A stretch of 64,000 bases of DNA from Pseudochelatococcus lubricantis (GCF_042432495.1 NZ_JBHLXC010000002.1:930001-994000), one strand, 5' to 3'; positions 1-10,704 are shown, counted from the first letter of the stretch. Notes: a model not told the origin generated them from the letters alone. Made by a program: numbers and translations.

Positions 1-375
1 GCGGGCGAGGGGCTTGCCCTCTCCGCGACTCATGATAGCGAAGGGCGGGCGCTCGACGGCGCCTGCACCTATGCCATGCGCGGCGCCCTGCCGCCCTCGC
101 GGGCGTGGACGCTGACGGTCTACGATGCCGACGGCCGTTTGCCGGCCAACGACACCGGCCGCAACGGCTTCACCTCCTACGAGTTGCTGCGCCGCCCGGA
201 CGGCACGGCGGAAATCCTGCTCTCACGCGCGGTCGAGCCGGGCAACTGGCTGATGCTGCCGCAGACGCAGCGCTTTTCCCTCATGCTGCGCCTCTACAGC
301 GCACCGCTTGCCGCGATCACTGGCGCCGTGGAGGCGGCGGCGCTGCCCGCCATCGACAGGCTGGCCTGCCCGTGA
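1..375 (+). CDS. DUF1214 domain protein, C-terminal part
   Basis: The frame is open from the first base, so the gene begins outside the window. The visible 124 residues match the C-terminal DUF1214 domain: an L-T-V-Y-D-A-D-G strand, then the N-R-F/S-Y-type segment and a closing strand ending in Leu-Ala-Cys-Pro. Family knowledge: DUF1214 domains usually follow DUF1254 domains in secreted or membrane-associated proteins of unknown biochemical role. The next gene, 24 bp downstream, is the short membrane-anchored DUF1254-type partner often found beside it in Hyphomicrobiales, so the two are probably co-transcribed. Function is unknown. Confidence 0.8.
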   Translation, partial: AGEGLALSATHDSEGRALDGACTYAMRGALPPSRAWTLTVYDADGRLPANDTGRNGFTSYELLRRPDGTAEILLSRAVEPGNWLMLPQTQRFSLMLRLYSAPLAAITGAVEAAALPAIDRLACP

Positions 376-399
376 GATCGTGACGATGAAAGCGCGCGC

Positions 400-1053
400 A
401 TGAAGAGCACCAGAGTCCTCAAGCCCAATATCCCGGGCGGCCCGGCGCGCCGGTCGGCGCGCGGCGGGCGCTTGCGGCGGGCGGTGGCGTGGCTGACGAG
501 CACGATGCTTTATGCGCTGGCGCTCGGTCTCGCGCTTGGCGGGCTCGTTCACATCGTGACTGTGTTCGCCATCCCGCTGGTGGGATCGAGCGATGCCGTC
601 AGCCGTCTGTCGCGCGAGTTGGCGCCGGATGCGCCATCCGCGCAGACGGGGGAAATAGGCGCTGGCGGCTTCGTGCCGCCGTGGCCCGACCCCGCTTTCG
701 TCACCACCTATTGCCGTTTCGACCTGACGCGCGGCCCGCAGCGGATCAGCGCCCGCGCCGGCGACGGATTCGCCGGCCTTTCGCTGCACGGGCAGGGCGG
801 CGGCGTGCTTTATGCGGTGACGGACGAAATCGCGCAGGACGGCGAGCTGGTACTGCTGGTGCTCACGCCCGATCAGGCCGCCGACGACCCGGGCGAGGCC
901 GGCGCCGAGGTGCGTTTCGTCGCGCCGGTGAACCGGGGCATCGCGACCACAACCGGCCTCGCCGTCTATCGCGTGCTGGCGCCGCTGCCGAGCCTGCGGG
1001 AAAAGGCGCGCGAGACGGCTGCGTCGCTTCGCTGCGAGGAAGCGGCGCCCTGA
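400..1053 (+). CDS. DUF1254-type membrane-anchored protein
   Basis: A 217-residue protein. The basic N-terminus (many Arg, residues 1-30) is followed by one hydrophobic segment at about residues 30-55 (Met-Leu-Tyr-Ala-Leu-Ala-Leu-Gly...), which suggests a single anchor with the remainder in the periplasm. The rest holds the W-P-D-P-A-F and YCRFD strand motifs seen in the short DUF1254 proteins that pair with DUF1214 proteins. It lies 24 bp after the DUF1214 gene and 46 bp before the ABC-F gene. No catalytic motif is visible and the biochemical role is unknown. Confidence 0.75.
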   Translation: MKSTRVLKPNIPGGPARRSARGGRLRRAVAWLTSTMLYALALGLALGGLVHIVTVFAIPLVGSSDAVSRLSRELAPDAPSAQTGEIGAGGFVPPWPDPAFVTTYCRFDLTRGPQRISARAGDGFAGLSLHGQGGGVLYAVTDEIAQDGELVLLVLTPDQAADDPGEAGAEVRFVAPVNRGIATTTGLAVYRVLAPLPSLREKARETAASLRCEEAAP

Positions 1054-1099
1054 CGCGCGCGCCTCTGGCAAACCGCCGCGATCCGGGGTATGGAGGCGC

Positions 1100-2911
1100 A
1101 TGGCTCCACCTCTGCTTCTCCTTCAGGATATTCGCCTCACGTTCGGCGGCACGCCCTTGCTCGAAGGCGCGGAACTCTCCGTGTCGGAAGGCGAACGCCT
1201 GTGCCTCGTCGGCCGCAACGGCTCCGGCAAATCCACGCTGCTCAAGATCGCGGCCGGGTTCGTGCAGGCCGACTCCGGCACGCGCTTCGTGCAGCCGGGC
1301 TCCACCGTGCGCTACCTGCCGCAGGAGCCGGACCTGTCCGGCTTCGGGAGCACGCTTGCCTATGTCGAGGCCGGACTCGCGCCGGGCGACGACACCTATC
1401 GCGCCGCCTATCTGCTGGAACAGCTCGGCCTCACGGGTGCGGAGGAGCCGTCGAACCTCTCCGGCGGCGAGGCGCGGCGGGCGGCGCTGGCGCGGGCGCT
1501 GGCGCCCGAACCCGACATCCTGCTGCTTGACGAGCCGACCAACCACCTCGACCTGCCGGCCATCGAATGGCTGGAAAGCGAGATCCGCGCCATGAAGTCG
1601 GCGCTGGTGCTGATCAGCCACGACCGGCGCTTCCTCGAAAACCTCTCGCGCGCCACCGTCTGGCTCGACCGGGGCGTCGCGCGCCGCCTCGACAGGGGCT
1701 TCGCCGCTTTCGAGGAGTGGCGCGACGCCGTGCTGGAGCAGGAAGAGGTCGAGCACCACAAGCTGGCCCGCCGCATCGCCGCCGAGGCGGACTGGATGCG
1801 CTACGGCGTCACCGCCCGGCGCAAGCGCAACATGCGCCGCGTGCGCGAGCTGCAGGACATGCGCAAGGCCTTCCGCGAGCACCGCCGCGCGGCAGGCTCC
1901 GTCACCATGACGGTGACGGAGGGCGAGACGTCCGGCAAGCTCGTCGTCGAGGCGAAGAACATCGGCAAGCGCTTTGGCGACCGTGTGATCGTGGATGATT
2001 TCTCCATCCGCATCCTGCGCCACGACCGTATCGGCATCGTGGGGCCGAACGGTGCGGGCAAGACGACGCTGCTCAACATGCTCACAGGCGACCTCGCGCC
2101 CGACAGCGGCTCCGTCAAGCTCGGCGCGAACCTGCAGATGGCCTTCCTCGACCAGCGCCGCGCCACCCTTGCGCCCGAGACGACCCTGAAGGACGCGCTC
2201 ACCGGCGGCGGCACCGACACGGTGACGGTGGGCGGCGTGGTGAAGCACGTCGCCAGCTACATGAAGGACTTCCTGTTCTCGCCGGACCAGCTCAACACGC
2301 CTGTTTCCGTGCTGTCCGGCGGCGAGCGGGGGCGGCTCACGCTGGCGCGCGCGCTGGCGCTGCCATCGAACTTCCTGGTGCTCGACGAGCCCACCAACGA
2401 CCTCGACCTCGAAACCCTCGACCTGCTGGAGGAGATGATCGCCGACTATCCCGGCACGGTCATCCTCGTCAGCCACGACCGCGATTTCCTCGACCGCACC
2501 GTCAACGCCGTGGTGGTGGCCGAGGGCAACGGGCGCTGGCAGGTTTACGCGGGCGGCTACACCGACATGCTCGCCCAGCGCGGCGAGGGGGTGACGGCGC
2601 GCAAGGCCGACAGCAGGCCCGCGGCCGAAAAGTCGAAGGCCCCGGCACCCGTGGCGCCCGAGGCGGAGAGGAAGCGCAAGCTCACCTTCAAGGAAAAGCA
2701 CGCGCTCGACACACTGCCCGAGCGCATCGCGGCGCTGGAGCGAGATATCGCCAAATTGCAGGCGCTGCTCGCCGATCCCGAACTCTACACCCGCGAGCCC
2801 GCCAAGTTCGAGAAGGCCAACACGCTGCTGGCCCGCGCCGAGCAGGAGCGCGCCAATTGCGAGGAGGAATGGCTGCGGCTCGAACTGCTGCGCGAGGAAC
2901 TGGAAGGCTGA
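1100..2911 (+). CDS. ABC-F family ATPase, Uup-like
   Basis: 603 residues with two ABC ATPase domains and no membrane segment, the ABC-F layout. The first Walker A is GRNGSGKST at about residues 38-46, with LSGGE and LLLDEPTNHLDL following; the second is GPNGAGKTT, with LSGGERGRLTLARAL and LDEPTNDLDL. After the second domain comes a Lys/Ala/Pro-rich linker and a charged coiled-coil tail (about residues 530-600), which points to the Uup subgroup rather than EttA. Uup proteins act on DNA or ribosomes in the cytoplasm; the exact role here is inferred. The stop overlaps the start of the next gene (TGATG), indicating translational coupling. Confidence 0.88.
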   Translation: MAPPLLLLQDIRLTFGGTPLLEGAELSVSEGERLCLVGRNGSGKSTLLKIAAGFVQADSGTRFVQPGSTVRYLPQEPDLSGFGSTLAYVEAGLAPGDDTYRAAYLLEQLGLTGAEEPSNLSGGEARRAALARALAPEPDILLLDEPTNHLDLPAIEWLESEIRAMKSALVLISHDRRFLENLSRATVWLDRGVARRLDRGFAAFEEWRDAVLEQEEVEHHKLARRIAAEADWMRYGVTARRKRNMRRVRELQDMRKAFREHRRAAGSVTMTVTEGETSGKLVVEAKNIGKRFGDRVIVDDFSIRILRHDRIGIVGPNGAGKTTLLNMLTGDLAPDSGSVKLGANLQMAFLDQRRATLAPETTLKDALTGGGTDTVTVGGVVKHVASYMKDFLFSPDQLNTPVSVLSGGERGRLTLARALALPSNFLVLDEPTNDLDLETLDLLEEMIADYPGTVILVSHDRDFLDRTVNAVVVAEGNGRWQVYAGGYTDMLAQRGEGVTARKADSRPAAEKSKAPAPVAPEAERKRKLTFKEKHALDTLPERIAALERDIAKLQALLADPELYTREPAKFEKANTLLARAEQERANCEEEWLRLELLREELEG

Positions 2912-3750
2912 TGCCGGAGGCCGTTCCCGCCGCCATCCGCATCGACCGGCCGGACGATCCCCGCATCGCCGCTTACACGGACATCCGCGAGCGCGATCTC
3001 GTTGGCCGTGGCCGGCGCTTCGTCGCGGAGGGCGAAACGGTTCTCGCCGTGTTGCTGCGCCAGAGGCTGCACGCCATCGAATCGCTGTTCATCCTGGACA
3101 AGCGCCTGCCGCTGCTCGCCGGTCTGCTGGCGCGCCTGCCGGACGGCGTGCCGCTCTACACGGCGAGCCGGGAGGTGATGGACGCCGTTGCCGGCTTCCC
3201 CATCCATCGGGGCATTCTCGCGGTGGGGCGGCGTGGCGAGCCCGGGGAAGCAGGGGCGTTTCTCTCCCGCCTGCCGGAGCGGGCGCTCGCGGTCGGGCTC
3301 GTGGGGCTTGCGAACCACGACAACGTCGGCGGCATCTTCCGCAACGCGGCCGCCTTCGGCGCAGATGCGGTTCTGCTCGACGGGACGAGTTGCGACCCGC
3401 TTTATCGCAAGGCGATCCGCGTGTCGGTGGGCGGGGCGCTCTGCGTGCCGTTCTTCCGCGCCGCCTCCGCCCACGCGCTGGTCGATGTTCTGGAAGGCGC
3501 CGGGTTCGCTGTGCTGGCCTTCAGCCCGCGTGGGAGGGAAGAACTGTCGGCGCTCACGCCGCCGGCGCGCGCCGCGCTGCTGCTCGGCACCGAGGGGCCC
3601 GGTCTGCCCGACGACGTGCTGGCACGCTGCCGCACGGTCTCGATCCCGATGCACGGTGCGTTCGATTCGCTCAATGTCGCGACCACGAGCGGCATCGCCC
3701 TCCATCACTTGGCCCTGCACCACCCGGTCAGCCGTTCAGCGCCGCGTTGA
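2911..3750 (+). CDS. SpoU/TrmH-family RNA 2'-O-methyltransferase
   Basis: 279 residues from the ATG at 2911, which overlaps the upstream stop by one base; the in-frame ATG at 2857 lies inside the ABC-F gene and was not used. A substrate-binding N-terminal domain (residues 1-95) precedes the knotted SPOUT domain. Characteristic motifs are NHDNVGGIFRNAAAFG, then LLLGTEGPGLPDD, then IPMHGAFDSLNVATTSGI. These enzymes methylate a ribose 2'-OH in rRNA or tRNA using SAM; the target nucleotide cannot be read from sequence. The 3' end overlaps the convergent HD-domain gene by 23 bp. Confidence 0.88.
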   Translation: MPEAVPAAIRIDRPDDPRIAAYTDIRERDLVGRGRRFVAEGETVLAVLLRQRLHAIESLFILDKRLPLLAGLLARLPDGVPLYTASREVMDAVAGFPIHRGILAVGRRGEPGEAGAFLSRLPERALAVGLVGLANHDNVGGIFRNAAAFGADAVLLDGTSCDPLYRKAIRVSVGGALCVPFFRAASAHALVDVLEGAGFAVLAFSPRGREELSALTPPARAALLLGTEGPGLPDDVLARCRTVSIPMHGAFDSLNVATTSGIALHHLALHHPVSRSAPR

Positions 3751-4336
3751 AGTGAGCGAGGAAGCGCGCCTTGGCGGTTTCCGCGTCCCACGGCTGCAGG
3801 AAATCCTCGCCGCCCCGTGGCAGCGGCACGACCTTGCCGAAGAAGCCGCGCGCCTCATCGAGATCGAAGCCGGCCAGCCGCGTCGCCTCGTAGAAGGCGG
3901 CTGCCCGGTCCGCGCGCTTGATGGCCCCCGCCAGCGCCGGCGACGGCTGCGGCGGCAGGCCGAAGCGGATGTGGATGGCTGCGAGCAGCCGCTTCTCGAC
4001 GTCGCGGTAGCTGTCACCGAGCACGGCCTTGAAGGGCGAGATGATGTCACCGACCACGTATTCCGCGCCGTCGTGCAACAGCACGGCCAGCCGCGCCTCA
4101 CGGGTCAGCGCCGGGTCGGCGGCGGCATCGGCGAACAGTTCCACCAGCAGCGTGTGCTGGGCGACGGAGAAGATATGCGCGCCCTTTGTCTGCCCGTTCC
4201 AGCGCGCGACGCGGGCAAGGCCGTGGGCGATATCCTCGATCTCGACGTCGAGCGGGGAGGGATCGATCAGGTCGAGCCGGCGGCCGGACAGCATCCGCTG
4301 CCATACGCGCGGCGTCCTGGAGGGGCGGGCGGCCAT
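3728..4336 (-). CDS. HD-domain phosphohydrolase, YfbR-like
   Basis: 202 residues starting at 4336, three bases after the end of tag. HD-superfamily metal ligands are visible as H-x-x-x-V-A-Q-H-T, LLHDGAEYVVGDI and a later Asp in IKRADRAAAFYEA, the arrangement of 5'-deoxynucleotidase YfbR and related proteins, which dephosphorylate deoxynucleoside monophosphates. Substrate assignment is by family only. The longer open frame upstream overlaps tag in another frame and is not part of the gene. Probably the last gene of the argG-ygfZ-tag string; it overlaps the convergent methyltransferase gene. Confidence 0.8.
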   Translation of the reverse strand: MAARPSRTPRVWQRMLSGRRLDLIDPSPLDVEIEDIAHGLARVARWNGQTKGAHIFSVAQHTLLVELFADAAADPALTREARLAVLLHDGAEYVVGDIISPFKAVLGDSYRDVEKRLLAAIHIRFGLPPQPSPALAGAIKRADRAAAFYEATRLAGFDLDEARGFFGKVVPLPRGGEDFLQPWDAETAKARFLAHFNAALNG

Positions 4337-4338
4337 GG

Positions 4339-4968
4339 TCAGCGGCGAGGCGGAAGGGCGAGAGCGGCGCATTCGGCATGGCGGCAGCAATCGACCATGT
4401 GGTCGTTCACCATGCCGACCGCCTGCATGAAGGCATAGGTGATGGTCGGGCCGCAGAATTTGAAACCGGCCTGCTTCAGCGCCTTCGCCATCTTCTGCGA
4501 CTGTTCCGTCTCCGCCGGCACGTCCGCGCGATTGCGGAAATGATTGATGCGCGGGCGGCCGTCGACGAAATCCCACAGGAAATCGCTGAAGGAACCGCGC
4601 TCCTGGATCGCCAGCCAGACGCGCGCGCTCTCGACTGTGCCGTTGATCTTGGCGCGGTTGCGCACGATGCCGGCGTCCTGCATCAGCGCCTCGACCTTCG
4701 CGGCGTCGAAGCGCGCGATCGTTCCGGGATCGAAATCGGCGAAGGCGGCGCGAAAGTTGTCACGCTTGCGCAGGATGGTGATCCACGACAGGCCCGCCTG
4801 AAAGCCGTCCAGAATGAGCTTTTCGAACAGCGCCCGGTCGTCGTATTCCGGCACGCCCCATTCCTCGTCGTGATAGGCGACGTAGAGCGGGTCCTGGCCC
4901 GGCCAGAGGCAGCGGCTCCTGCCGTCCGGGTGCAGCTTCACGAAATCGCTGGCGGGCAGGTCAGTCAT
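4339..4968 (-). CDS. tag: DNA-3-methyladenine glycosylase I
   Basis: 209 residues, close to E. coli Tag (187). It removes 3-methyladenine from alkylated DNA as the first step of base excision repair. Visible family marks are the early RCLWPGQDPLYVAYHDEEWG segment, F-E-x-L-x-L-x-G-F-Q-A-G-L-S-W, and the C-terminal FKFCGPTITYAFMQAVGMVNDH segment followed by CCRH; the spaced Cys/His residues fit the zinc site of Tag. The start overlaps the end of ygfZ by 8 bp, so the two are probably co-transcribed. Confidence 0.93.
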   Translation of the reverse strand: MTDLPASDFVKLHPDGRSRCLWPGQDPLYVAYHDEEWGVPEYDDRALFEKLILDGFQAGLSWITILRKRDNFRAAFADFDPGTIARFDAAKVEALMQDAGIVRNRAKINGTVESARVWLAIQERGSFSDFLWDFVDGRPRINHFRNRADVPAETEQSQKMAKALKQAGFKFCGPTITYAFMQAVGMVNDHMVDCCRHAECAALALPPRR

Positions 4969-5833
4969 GCGGGGGCTCTTCCTCGCCGGGGAAGGGGAAG
5001 CGGATGAAGGCGGGCTTGTCGAGGGTCAGCGCGACGCCGTCCGCCGTCACCGGCTCGCCGGCGGCGATGGCCTCCGCCGCCCTGTCGAGGCGCAGGCTCG
5101 CCAGCGCCCTGCCCGGGATGGCCGTGCCGACGCGGCCGGAAACCTTGCCGCCCGTCAGCACGTCAGCCCCTTCGGCGGGGCCGGCGCCATCGAACGTGAC
5201 GGGCACGATGCGCGTGCGCGCCGTCTTGCGGTGGTGCATGCGCGAGACGACCTCCTGCCCCACGTAGCAGCCCTTGTCGAAGGCGACGCCCTGCAACTGG
5301 TCCATCAGCACCTCGTGCGGAAAGGCATCGCCCCACGGGAAGTCCTTTCCGCCCTCCGGCACGCCGAGCCGCACGCGGTGCGCGTGCCACGCCGCCGCGT
5401 CATCGCCCAGCGCCGCGACGCGCTCGCGCTCCGCGACGATCCGCGTGCCGAGTTCCGCCAGCCGCGGGTCGGTGAAGGCGATGCCGAGCCCCGCCGGCGG
5501 CGCGTCGTCGCCCCAGACAACGCCGACGCCCAATGTCTCCGACAGATCCTCGACGATGACCTTCGCACGCAACTTGTAGAAATTCAGCCGTCTGGCCAGC
5601 GTCTCGGCCTGATCGCGCGCGACGTCGAGCAGGAAGCCGCCGCGCTCTTCCGGCATGGCGACGGCGAGGCCGTCGAACAGGATCTTGCCCTGCGGCGTCA
5701 GCAGCCCGAACCAGCGCGCCTCGCCGGGCGCCAGGTTCTCGACGTGGCTGGTGACGAGGTTCTGGAGAAAATGGCGGGCTTCCTCGCCGACCACCTTCAC
5801 CACGCCCCTGTCCGCAAGGAAAGTCTTCGGCAT
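4961..5833 (-). CDS. ygfZ: Folate-binding YgfZ/GcvT-like protein
   Basis: 290 residues starting at MPKTFLADRG; the longer frame upstream runs into argG and was rejected. The family hallmark K-G-C-Y-x-G-Q-E motif is present as FDKGCYVGQEVVSRMHHR, with the N-terminal GcvT-like folate fold before it. YgfZ/COG0354 proteins bind tetrahydrofolate and support repair or assembly of certain Fe-S enzymes such as MiaB; this is family knowledge. It begins 4 bp after the argG stop and overlaps tag, so it lies in an argG-ygfZ-tag-HD string. Confidence 0.88.
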   Translation of the reverse strand: MPKTFLADRGVVKVVGEEARHFLQNLVTSHVENLAPGEARWFGLLTPQGKILFDGLAVAMPEERGGFLLDVARDQAETLARRLNFYKLRAKVIVEDLSETLGVGVVWGDDAPPAGLGIAFTDPRLAELGTRIVAERERVAALGDDAAAWHAHRVRLGVPEGGKDFPWGDAFPHEVLMDQLQGVAFDKGCYVGQEVVSRMHHRKTARTRIVPVTFDGAGPAEGADVLTGGKVSGRVGTAIPGRALASLRLDRAAEAIAAGEPVTADGVALTLDKPAFIRFPFPGEEEPPHD

Positions 5834-5837
5834 GGGA

Positions 5838-7082
<1,245 letters not shown>

Positions 7083-7258
7083 GCGGCGGGCGACCCTCGC
7101 CGGGGGTTTTATTGTCGTTGCCGGATTCCGGCCCTCATTGCGATCCGGCGACTATAGTAACACCGGCGCCGCGCGCAACCCTCCACTTCAAAGATGACCT
7201 TTGCGGCGGTCTCTGCTAGGAGGCTGCGAGAACCAGTCCGCCGGAAGGAAAGCCGCTC

Positions 7259-8635
7259 ATGTCCGCCGCACCGCATGCCGCCCCCGTGCCTCTCGCCGCC
7301 CGTCCCTTCGGCCCGCTCGCGGGCCGCGCGCGCATTCCCGGCGACAAGTCGATCTCGCACCGGGCGCTGCTGTTCGGCCTGCTCGCCATCGGCGAGACCC
7401 GCGTGACCGGCCTGCTCGAAGGCGAGGACGTGCTGCGCACGGCGGATGCTGTGCGCGCGCTCGGCGGTGTCGCGGAGCGGCTGGGCGAGGGCGAATGGCG
7501 GGTCGTGGGCGTCGGCATCGGCGGCCTGCAGCAGCCTGCGGGTGTGCTCGACTTCGGCAATGCGGGCACGGGTTCTCGGCTCACCATGGGCGTCGCCGCC
7601 AGCCATCCGATCACCGCGACCTTCGACGGAGACGCCTCGTTGCGCAAGCGGCCGATGCGGCGCATCGTCGATCCGCTGGTGCGCATGGGGGCCGAGGTCG
7701 TGTCGGAGGCCGAGGGCGGGCGGCTGCCGTTGACGATTCGCGGCCCGCGCGAGACGGCGCCGATCGTCTATGAAACGCCGGTGCCCTCCGCCCAGATCAA
7801 GTCGGCCGTGCTGCTCGCGGGGCTCAACGCGCCCGGCAAGACCACGGTGATCGAGCAGGAAGCCTCGCGCGATCACACGGAGCGCCTGTTGCGCCACTTC
7901 GGCGCGGAGGTCGTCGTGGAGCCGCACGGCGAACACGGCAGGCGCATCACGCTCACCGGCCAGCCGGAACTGCGCGCGGCGCCCATCGCCGTGCCTGCCG
8001 ATCCATCCTCCGCTGCCTTCCCGCTGGTTGCGGCGCTCATCGTGCCGGGCTCCGACATTGTGCTCGACAACGTGATGGTCAACCCGCTGCGCACCGGCCT
8101 GTTCGCCACCCTGCGCGAGATGGGGGCGGATATCGAGGAGCTGAACGCGCGAGAGGAAGGTGGCGAGACCGTCGCGGACCTGCGCGTGCGCGCGGGCACC
8201 CTGCGGGGCGTCGATGTGCCGGCCGAGCGCGCGCCTTCCATGATCGACGAATATCCGGTGCTGGCCGTGGCGGCCGCCTTCGCTTCGGGCGAGACGCGCA
8301 TGCGCGGCCTGCACGAGCTGCGCGTGAAGGAATCGGACCGCCTGCAAGCCGTCGCGGACGGGCTGGCGGCGGCGGGCGTCGGCGTGCGCATCGAGGGCGA
8401 CGATCTTATCGTCACCGGCGGCAACGGCGAGGTGCGTGGCGGCGGCACGGCGGCGACGCATCTCGATCATCGCATCGCCATGGCGTTCCTGGTGCTGGGG
8501 CTCGCCGCGCGCGCGGGCATGCGCGTCGACGACGGCACCATGATCGCCACCAGCTTCCCGACCTTCGTGCCGCTGATGCGCGAACTCGGCGGCGACATCG
8601 ACGCCGGACTGCAGGGTGGAGGAGCCGGCGCATGA
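7259..8635 (+). CDS. aroA: 3-phosphoshikimate 1-carboxyvinyltransferase (EPSP synthase)
   Basis: 458 residues. The enzyme transfers the enolpyruvyl group of phosphoenolpyruvate to shikimate-3-phosphate in aromatic synthesis. Visible motifs are [14 protein letters not shown] near the start, [21 protein letters not shown], and the late LRVKESDRL. Position NAGTG keeps Gly where the glyphosate-insensitive class II enzyme of Agrobacterium CP4 has Ala, so that particular tolerance change is absent. The stop overlaps the start of cmk by 4 bp (ATGA). Confidence 0.96.
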   Translation: MSAAPHAAPVPLAARPFGPLAGRARIPGDKSISHRALLFGLLAIGETRVTGLLEGEDVLRTADAVRALGGVAERLGEGEWRVVGVGIGGLQQPAGVLDFGNAGTGSRLTMGVAASHPITATFDGDASLRKRPMRRIVDPLVRMGAEVVSEAEGGRLPLTIRGPRETAPIVYETPVPSAQIKSAVLLAGLNAPGKTTVIEQEASRDHTERLLRHFGAEVVVEPHGEHGRRITLTGQPELRAAPIAVPADPSSAAFPLVAALIVPGSDIVLDNVMVNPLRTGLFATLREMGADIEELNAREEGGETVADLRVRAGTLRGVDVPAERAPSMIDEYPVLAVAAAFASGETRMRGLHELRVKESDRLQAVADGLAAAGVGVRIEGDDLIVTGGNGEVRGGGTAATHLDHRIAMAFLVLGLAARAGMRVDDGTMIATSFPTFVPLMRELGGDIDAGLQGGGAGA

Positions 8636-9276
8636 TCATCGCCATCGATGGTCCGGCCGCCTCGGGCAAGGGGACGCTCGCGAAAAGGCTCGCCGCGCAT
8701 TTCGGCCTGCCGCATCTCGACACCGGCATGCTCTATCGCGGCGTCGCGCGGCAGATGCTGGACGAAGGCGCGCGTCTTGAGGACGTCGACGCCGCGGCGG
8801 GGTTCGCCCTGAGTTTCGAGCCGGGCCTGATCGATGACGAGCGCTTGCGCGGCCGTGAGATGGGTGAGGCGGCATCCGTCGTCGCCGCGCATCCGCCCGT
8901 GCGCGCGGCGCTGCTCGCCCTGCAGCGCGCCTTCGCCGAGCAGCCGGGCGGCGCGGTGCTCGACGGGCGCGACATTGGCACGGTGATCTGCCCGGGGGCG
9001 GACATCAAGCTGTTCGTGACCGCGACCCCCGAGGTGCGGGCGCGGCGGCGGGCGCTGGAACTCGCGGGACGCGGCGAGCCCGTCGACGAAGCCGCGATCC
9101 TCCTGGACATCCGCCAACGCGATGCCCGCGATTCGCAGCGTGACGCCGCTCCGCTCGTAAAGGCGGACGATGCTGTGGTGATCGATACGTCGGCGCTCGA
9201 TGTGGCGGGCGTTGTGGCGTCGGCGCTCGCCATCATCGCGGGCAAGAGGCACCGGATCATTTCATCGTTTCAGTGA
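8632..9276 (+). CDS. cmk: Cytidylate kinase
   Basis: 214 residues. It phosphorylates CMP and dCMP with ATP. The P-loop is [16 protein letters not shown] at residues 4-19, followed by [11 protein letters not shown] and the D-G-R-D-I-G-T motif. The ATG overlaps the aroA stop, a common coupling in Alphaproteobacteria. In that class rpsA normally follows; here the next gene is a convergent CorA-type transporter and the cmk stop lies inside a palindrome. Confidence 0.95.
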   Translation: MIIAIDGPAASGKGTLAKRLAAHFGLPHLDTGMLYRGVARQMLDEGARLEDVDAAAGFALSFEPGLIDDERLRGREMGEAASVVAAHPPVRAALLALQRAFAEQPGGAVLDGRDIGTVICPGADIKLFVTATPEVRARRRALELAGRGEPVDEAAILLDIRQRDARDSQRDAAPLVKADDAVVIDTSALDVAGVVASALAIIAGKRHRIISSFQ

Positions 9277-9282
9277 AACGAT
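9264..9282. repeat. Palindrome with TTTCA-n-TGAAA core at the cmk stop
   Basis: An 8-bp perfect inverted repeat, ATCGTTTC and GAAACGAT, with a 3-base spacer; outer bases GGATC (9254-9258) and GATCC (9280-9284) extend it. The cmk stop codon lies within it. The core TCGTTTCAGTGAAACGA resembles three other palindrome cores in this window (10590, 53019, 53184). It could also act as a two-way terminator for the convergent genes, although no clear T run follows. Confidence 0.6.
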
Positions 9283-9299
9283 CCGGAGGCGCGCCACTC

Positions 9300-10346
9300 T
9301 CACCGGCTCCCGACGAACCGTCGCAGGATGTAATAGGTGCCGGCGATGCTGAGCAGCAGGAGCAGTACGCTCCACCAGAAGCCGCCGCGCGTTTCCGTCA
9401 GCGGCAGGTTGGCGACGTTCATGCCGAAGATGCCGGCGATCAGCGCGGGCGGCATGAAGAAGGTCGTCATCATGGTGACGATATAGAGGCTGCGGTTCGA
9501 TTCGTTGGCGATGCGGGTCGAGATTTCATCCTGGAGTATCTTGGCGCGGCCCTGTTCCGAGACCGTGTCATGATCGAGGACGTCGAGCCGTTCCACATAG
9601 ACATGCAGCGCCCTGCGCCGGTCGTCGGGCGGCATCGCCGTTTCCGCGCACTCGACCTGGAAAACCGTCTGCCGCAGGATCAGCGTCTGGCGATGGACGC
9701 GCGCCATGGCGCGGCGCAGGGGGCCGAGCAACTGGGTGGTATTGGCCTTCATCCGCTCGCTCAGCACGTGGTCCTCGATGTCGTCCAGCTCGTCGGAGGC
9801 GGCGGCGCTCGCCGCCTCCAGCCGCTGCGTGATCTGGCCGACGAGCGCGCCGAGGAGGATGACCGGCGTGGCGAAGTGCTGGCCTTTGTCTGTCGCGGCG
9901 ACGACCTCCGCGACGGCCGCGACTTTCCGCCGCCGCCCGGTGATGATGAAATCCGCGCCCACGAGGCATTGCAGGAACGTCATTTCGTCGGTCGGCGTAT
10001 CGAAGTTCAGCGCGCTGTCGGGCAGGCTGAAGTTCAGCACGCCGTCCTGGCAGGCCACGGATCGGCGGCCAGTGCTGGTGATGAAGCGCTGGCGCAACGG
10101 CTCCGGCACGAAGGGCAGCCCGCCGATCCAGTTTCGCGCCCGCGTATCGACGAGATCGACGTGAATCCAGACGAAGCCGCGCGTGCCGTCCTCGTCGGCG
10201 GGGCAGAGGAGTGTGTCGAGGGCCAGCGCCGGCGGATCCTCTTCCCGGATGCCGTCCCAATGCGCCTGGCCGTTGCCGTCGAAGCGGCACAGCCACATGG
10301 TATCGCGCGTGTCGCTGATGATCGTGGCCAGTGGTGTCTGCTGCAT
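9300..10346 (-). CDS. CorA/ZntB-family divalent cation transporter
   Basis: 348 residues from MQQTPLATIISD; the upstream open frame gives a longer N-terminus without family similarity. A large soluble cytoplasmic funnel domain (residues 1-280) precedes two C-terminal membrane helices; the signature GMN is present in IFGMNVANLP at the end of the first helix, and the protein ends with a basic tail after the second. The GMN-V-x-x-L-P context and cytoplasmic domain are closer to ZntB/CorA-like zinc transporters than to classical magnesium CorA. Direction and ion are inferred from family only. Convergent with cmk. Confidence 0.82.
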   Translation of the reverse strand: MQQTPLATIISDTRDTMWLCRFDGNGQAHWDGIREEDPPALALDTLLCPADEDGTRGFVWIHVDLVDTRARNWIGGLPFVPEPLRQRFITSTGRRSVACQDGVLNFSLPDSALNFDTPTDEMTFLQCLVGADFIITGRRRKVAAVAEVVAATDKGQHFATPVILLGALVGQITQRLEAASAAASDELDDIEDHVLSERMKANTTQLLGPLRRAMARVHRQTLILRQTVFQVECAETAMPPDDRRRALHVYVERLDVLDHDTVSEQGRAKILQDEISTRIANESNRSLYIVTMMTTFFMPPALIAGIFGMNVANLPLTETRGGFWWSVLLLLLSIAGTYYILRRFVGSR

Positions 10347-10704
10347 GGTTTGCCTTCCGCATCGCCTGTCAGGGCGAATCCGTCTGATCGTCCGGGACAC
10401 TCCCCCGGAGCCGTCCGGTTCTGTTGTCGGCGCAATAGCCGACATACGAATGACGGATATGATAAACGTGCTTTACCCGGCTGCGCACCATCTGCTCCGC
10501 TCGGCGATGGGGGCTGAAGCAATTTCAGCAAAAGCGGACGCCGTTCTTGCGTCGTAAGTTGTTAAAAAGCAAACACATAGGCCGTTTTCGCATTTCAACG
10601 AAACGTGGAAATGGTCTATGCCGGGCCTACGCGGGTGCTGTATACCCGAAAAGAGCGGCGCGCCCGGCCGTTTGTCCCGACAGAGGGTTCAGGGGAAACG
10701 AAGG
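10347..10704. other. 358-bp divergent intergenic region
   Basis: Lies between the leftward CorA/ZntB gene and rightward mgsA. The only structure I can support is the palindromic repeat at 10576-10620. A modest SD, GAAAGG-like (GGGGAAACGAAGG), precedes the mgsA ATG. I see no convincing small gene or promoter. Confidence 0.4.
10576..10620. repeat. Palindromic intergenic repeat, TTTCA core, copy 2
   Basis: Imperfect inverted repeat: left arm at 10576-10589 (CATAGGCCGTTTTC) and right arm at 10608-10620 (GAAATGGTCTATG), around the core GCATTTCAACGAAACGT (10590-10606). The core and the trailing CTATG-CCGG resemble the copy at 53172-53212. The arms differ between copies while remaining complementary. 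Confidence 0.6.

Noticed and set aside
863..2701. Long antisense open frame across the ABC-F gene
   Set aside because: Composition-driven shadow of a GC-rich gene; Arg/His/Gly-rich, with no motif or SD.
7259..8635. Glyphosate-tolerant AroA
   Set aside because: The diagnostic Gly is retained in NAGTG, so the CP4-type Ala change is absent.
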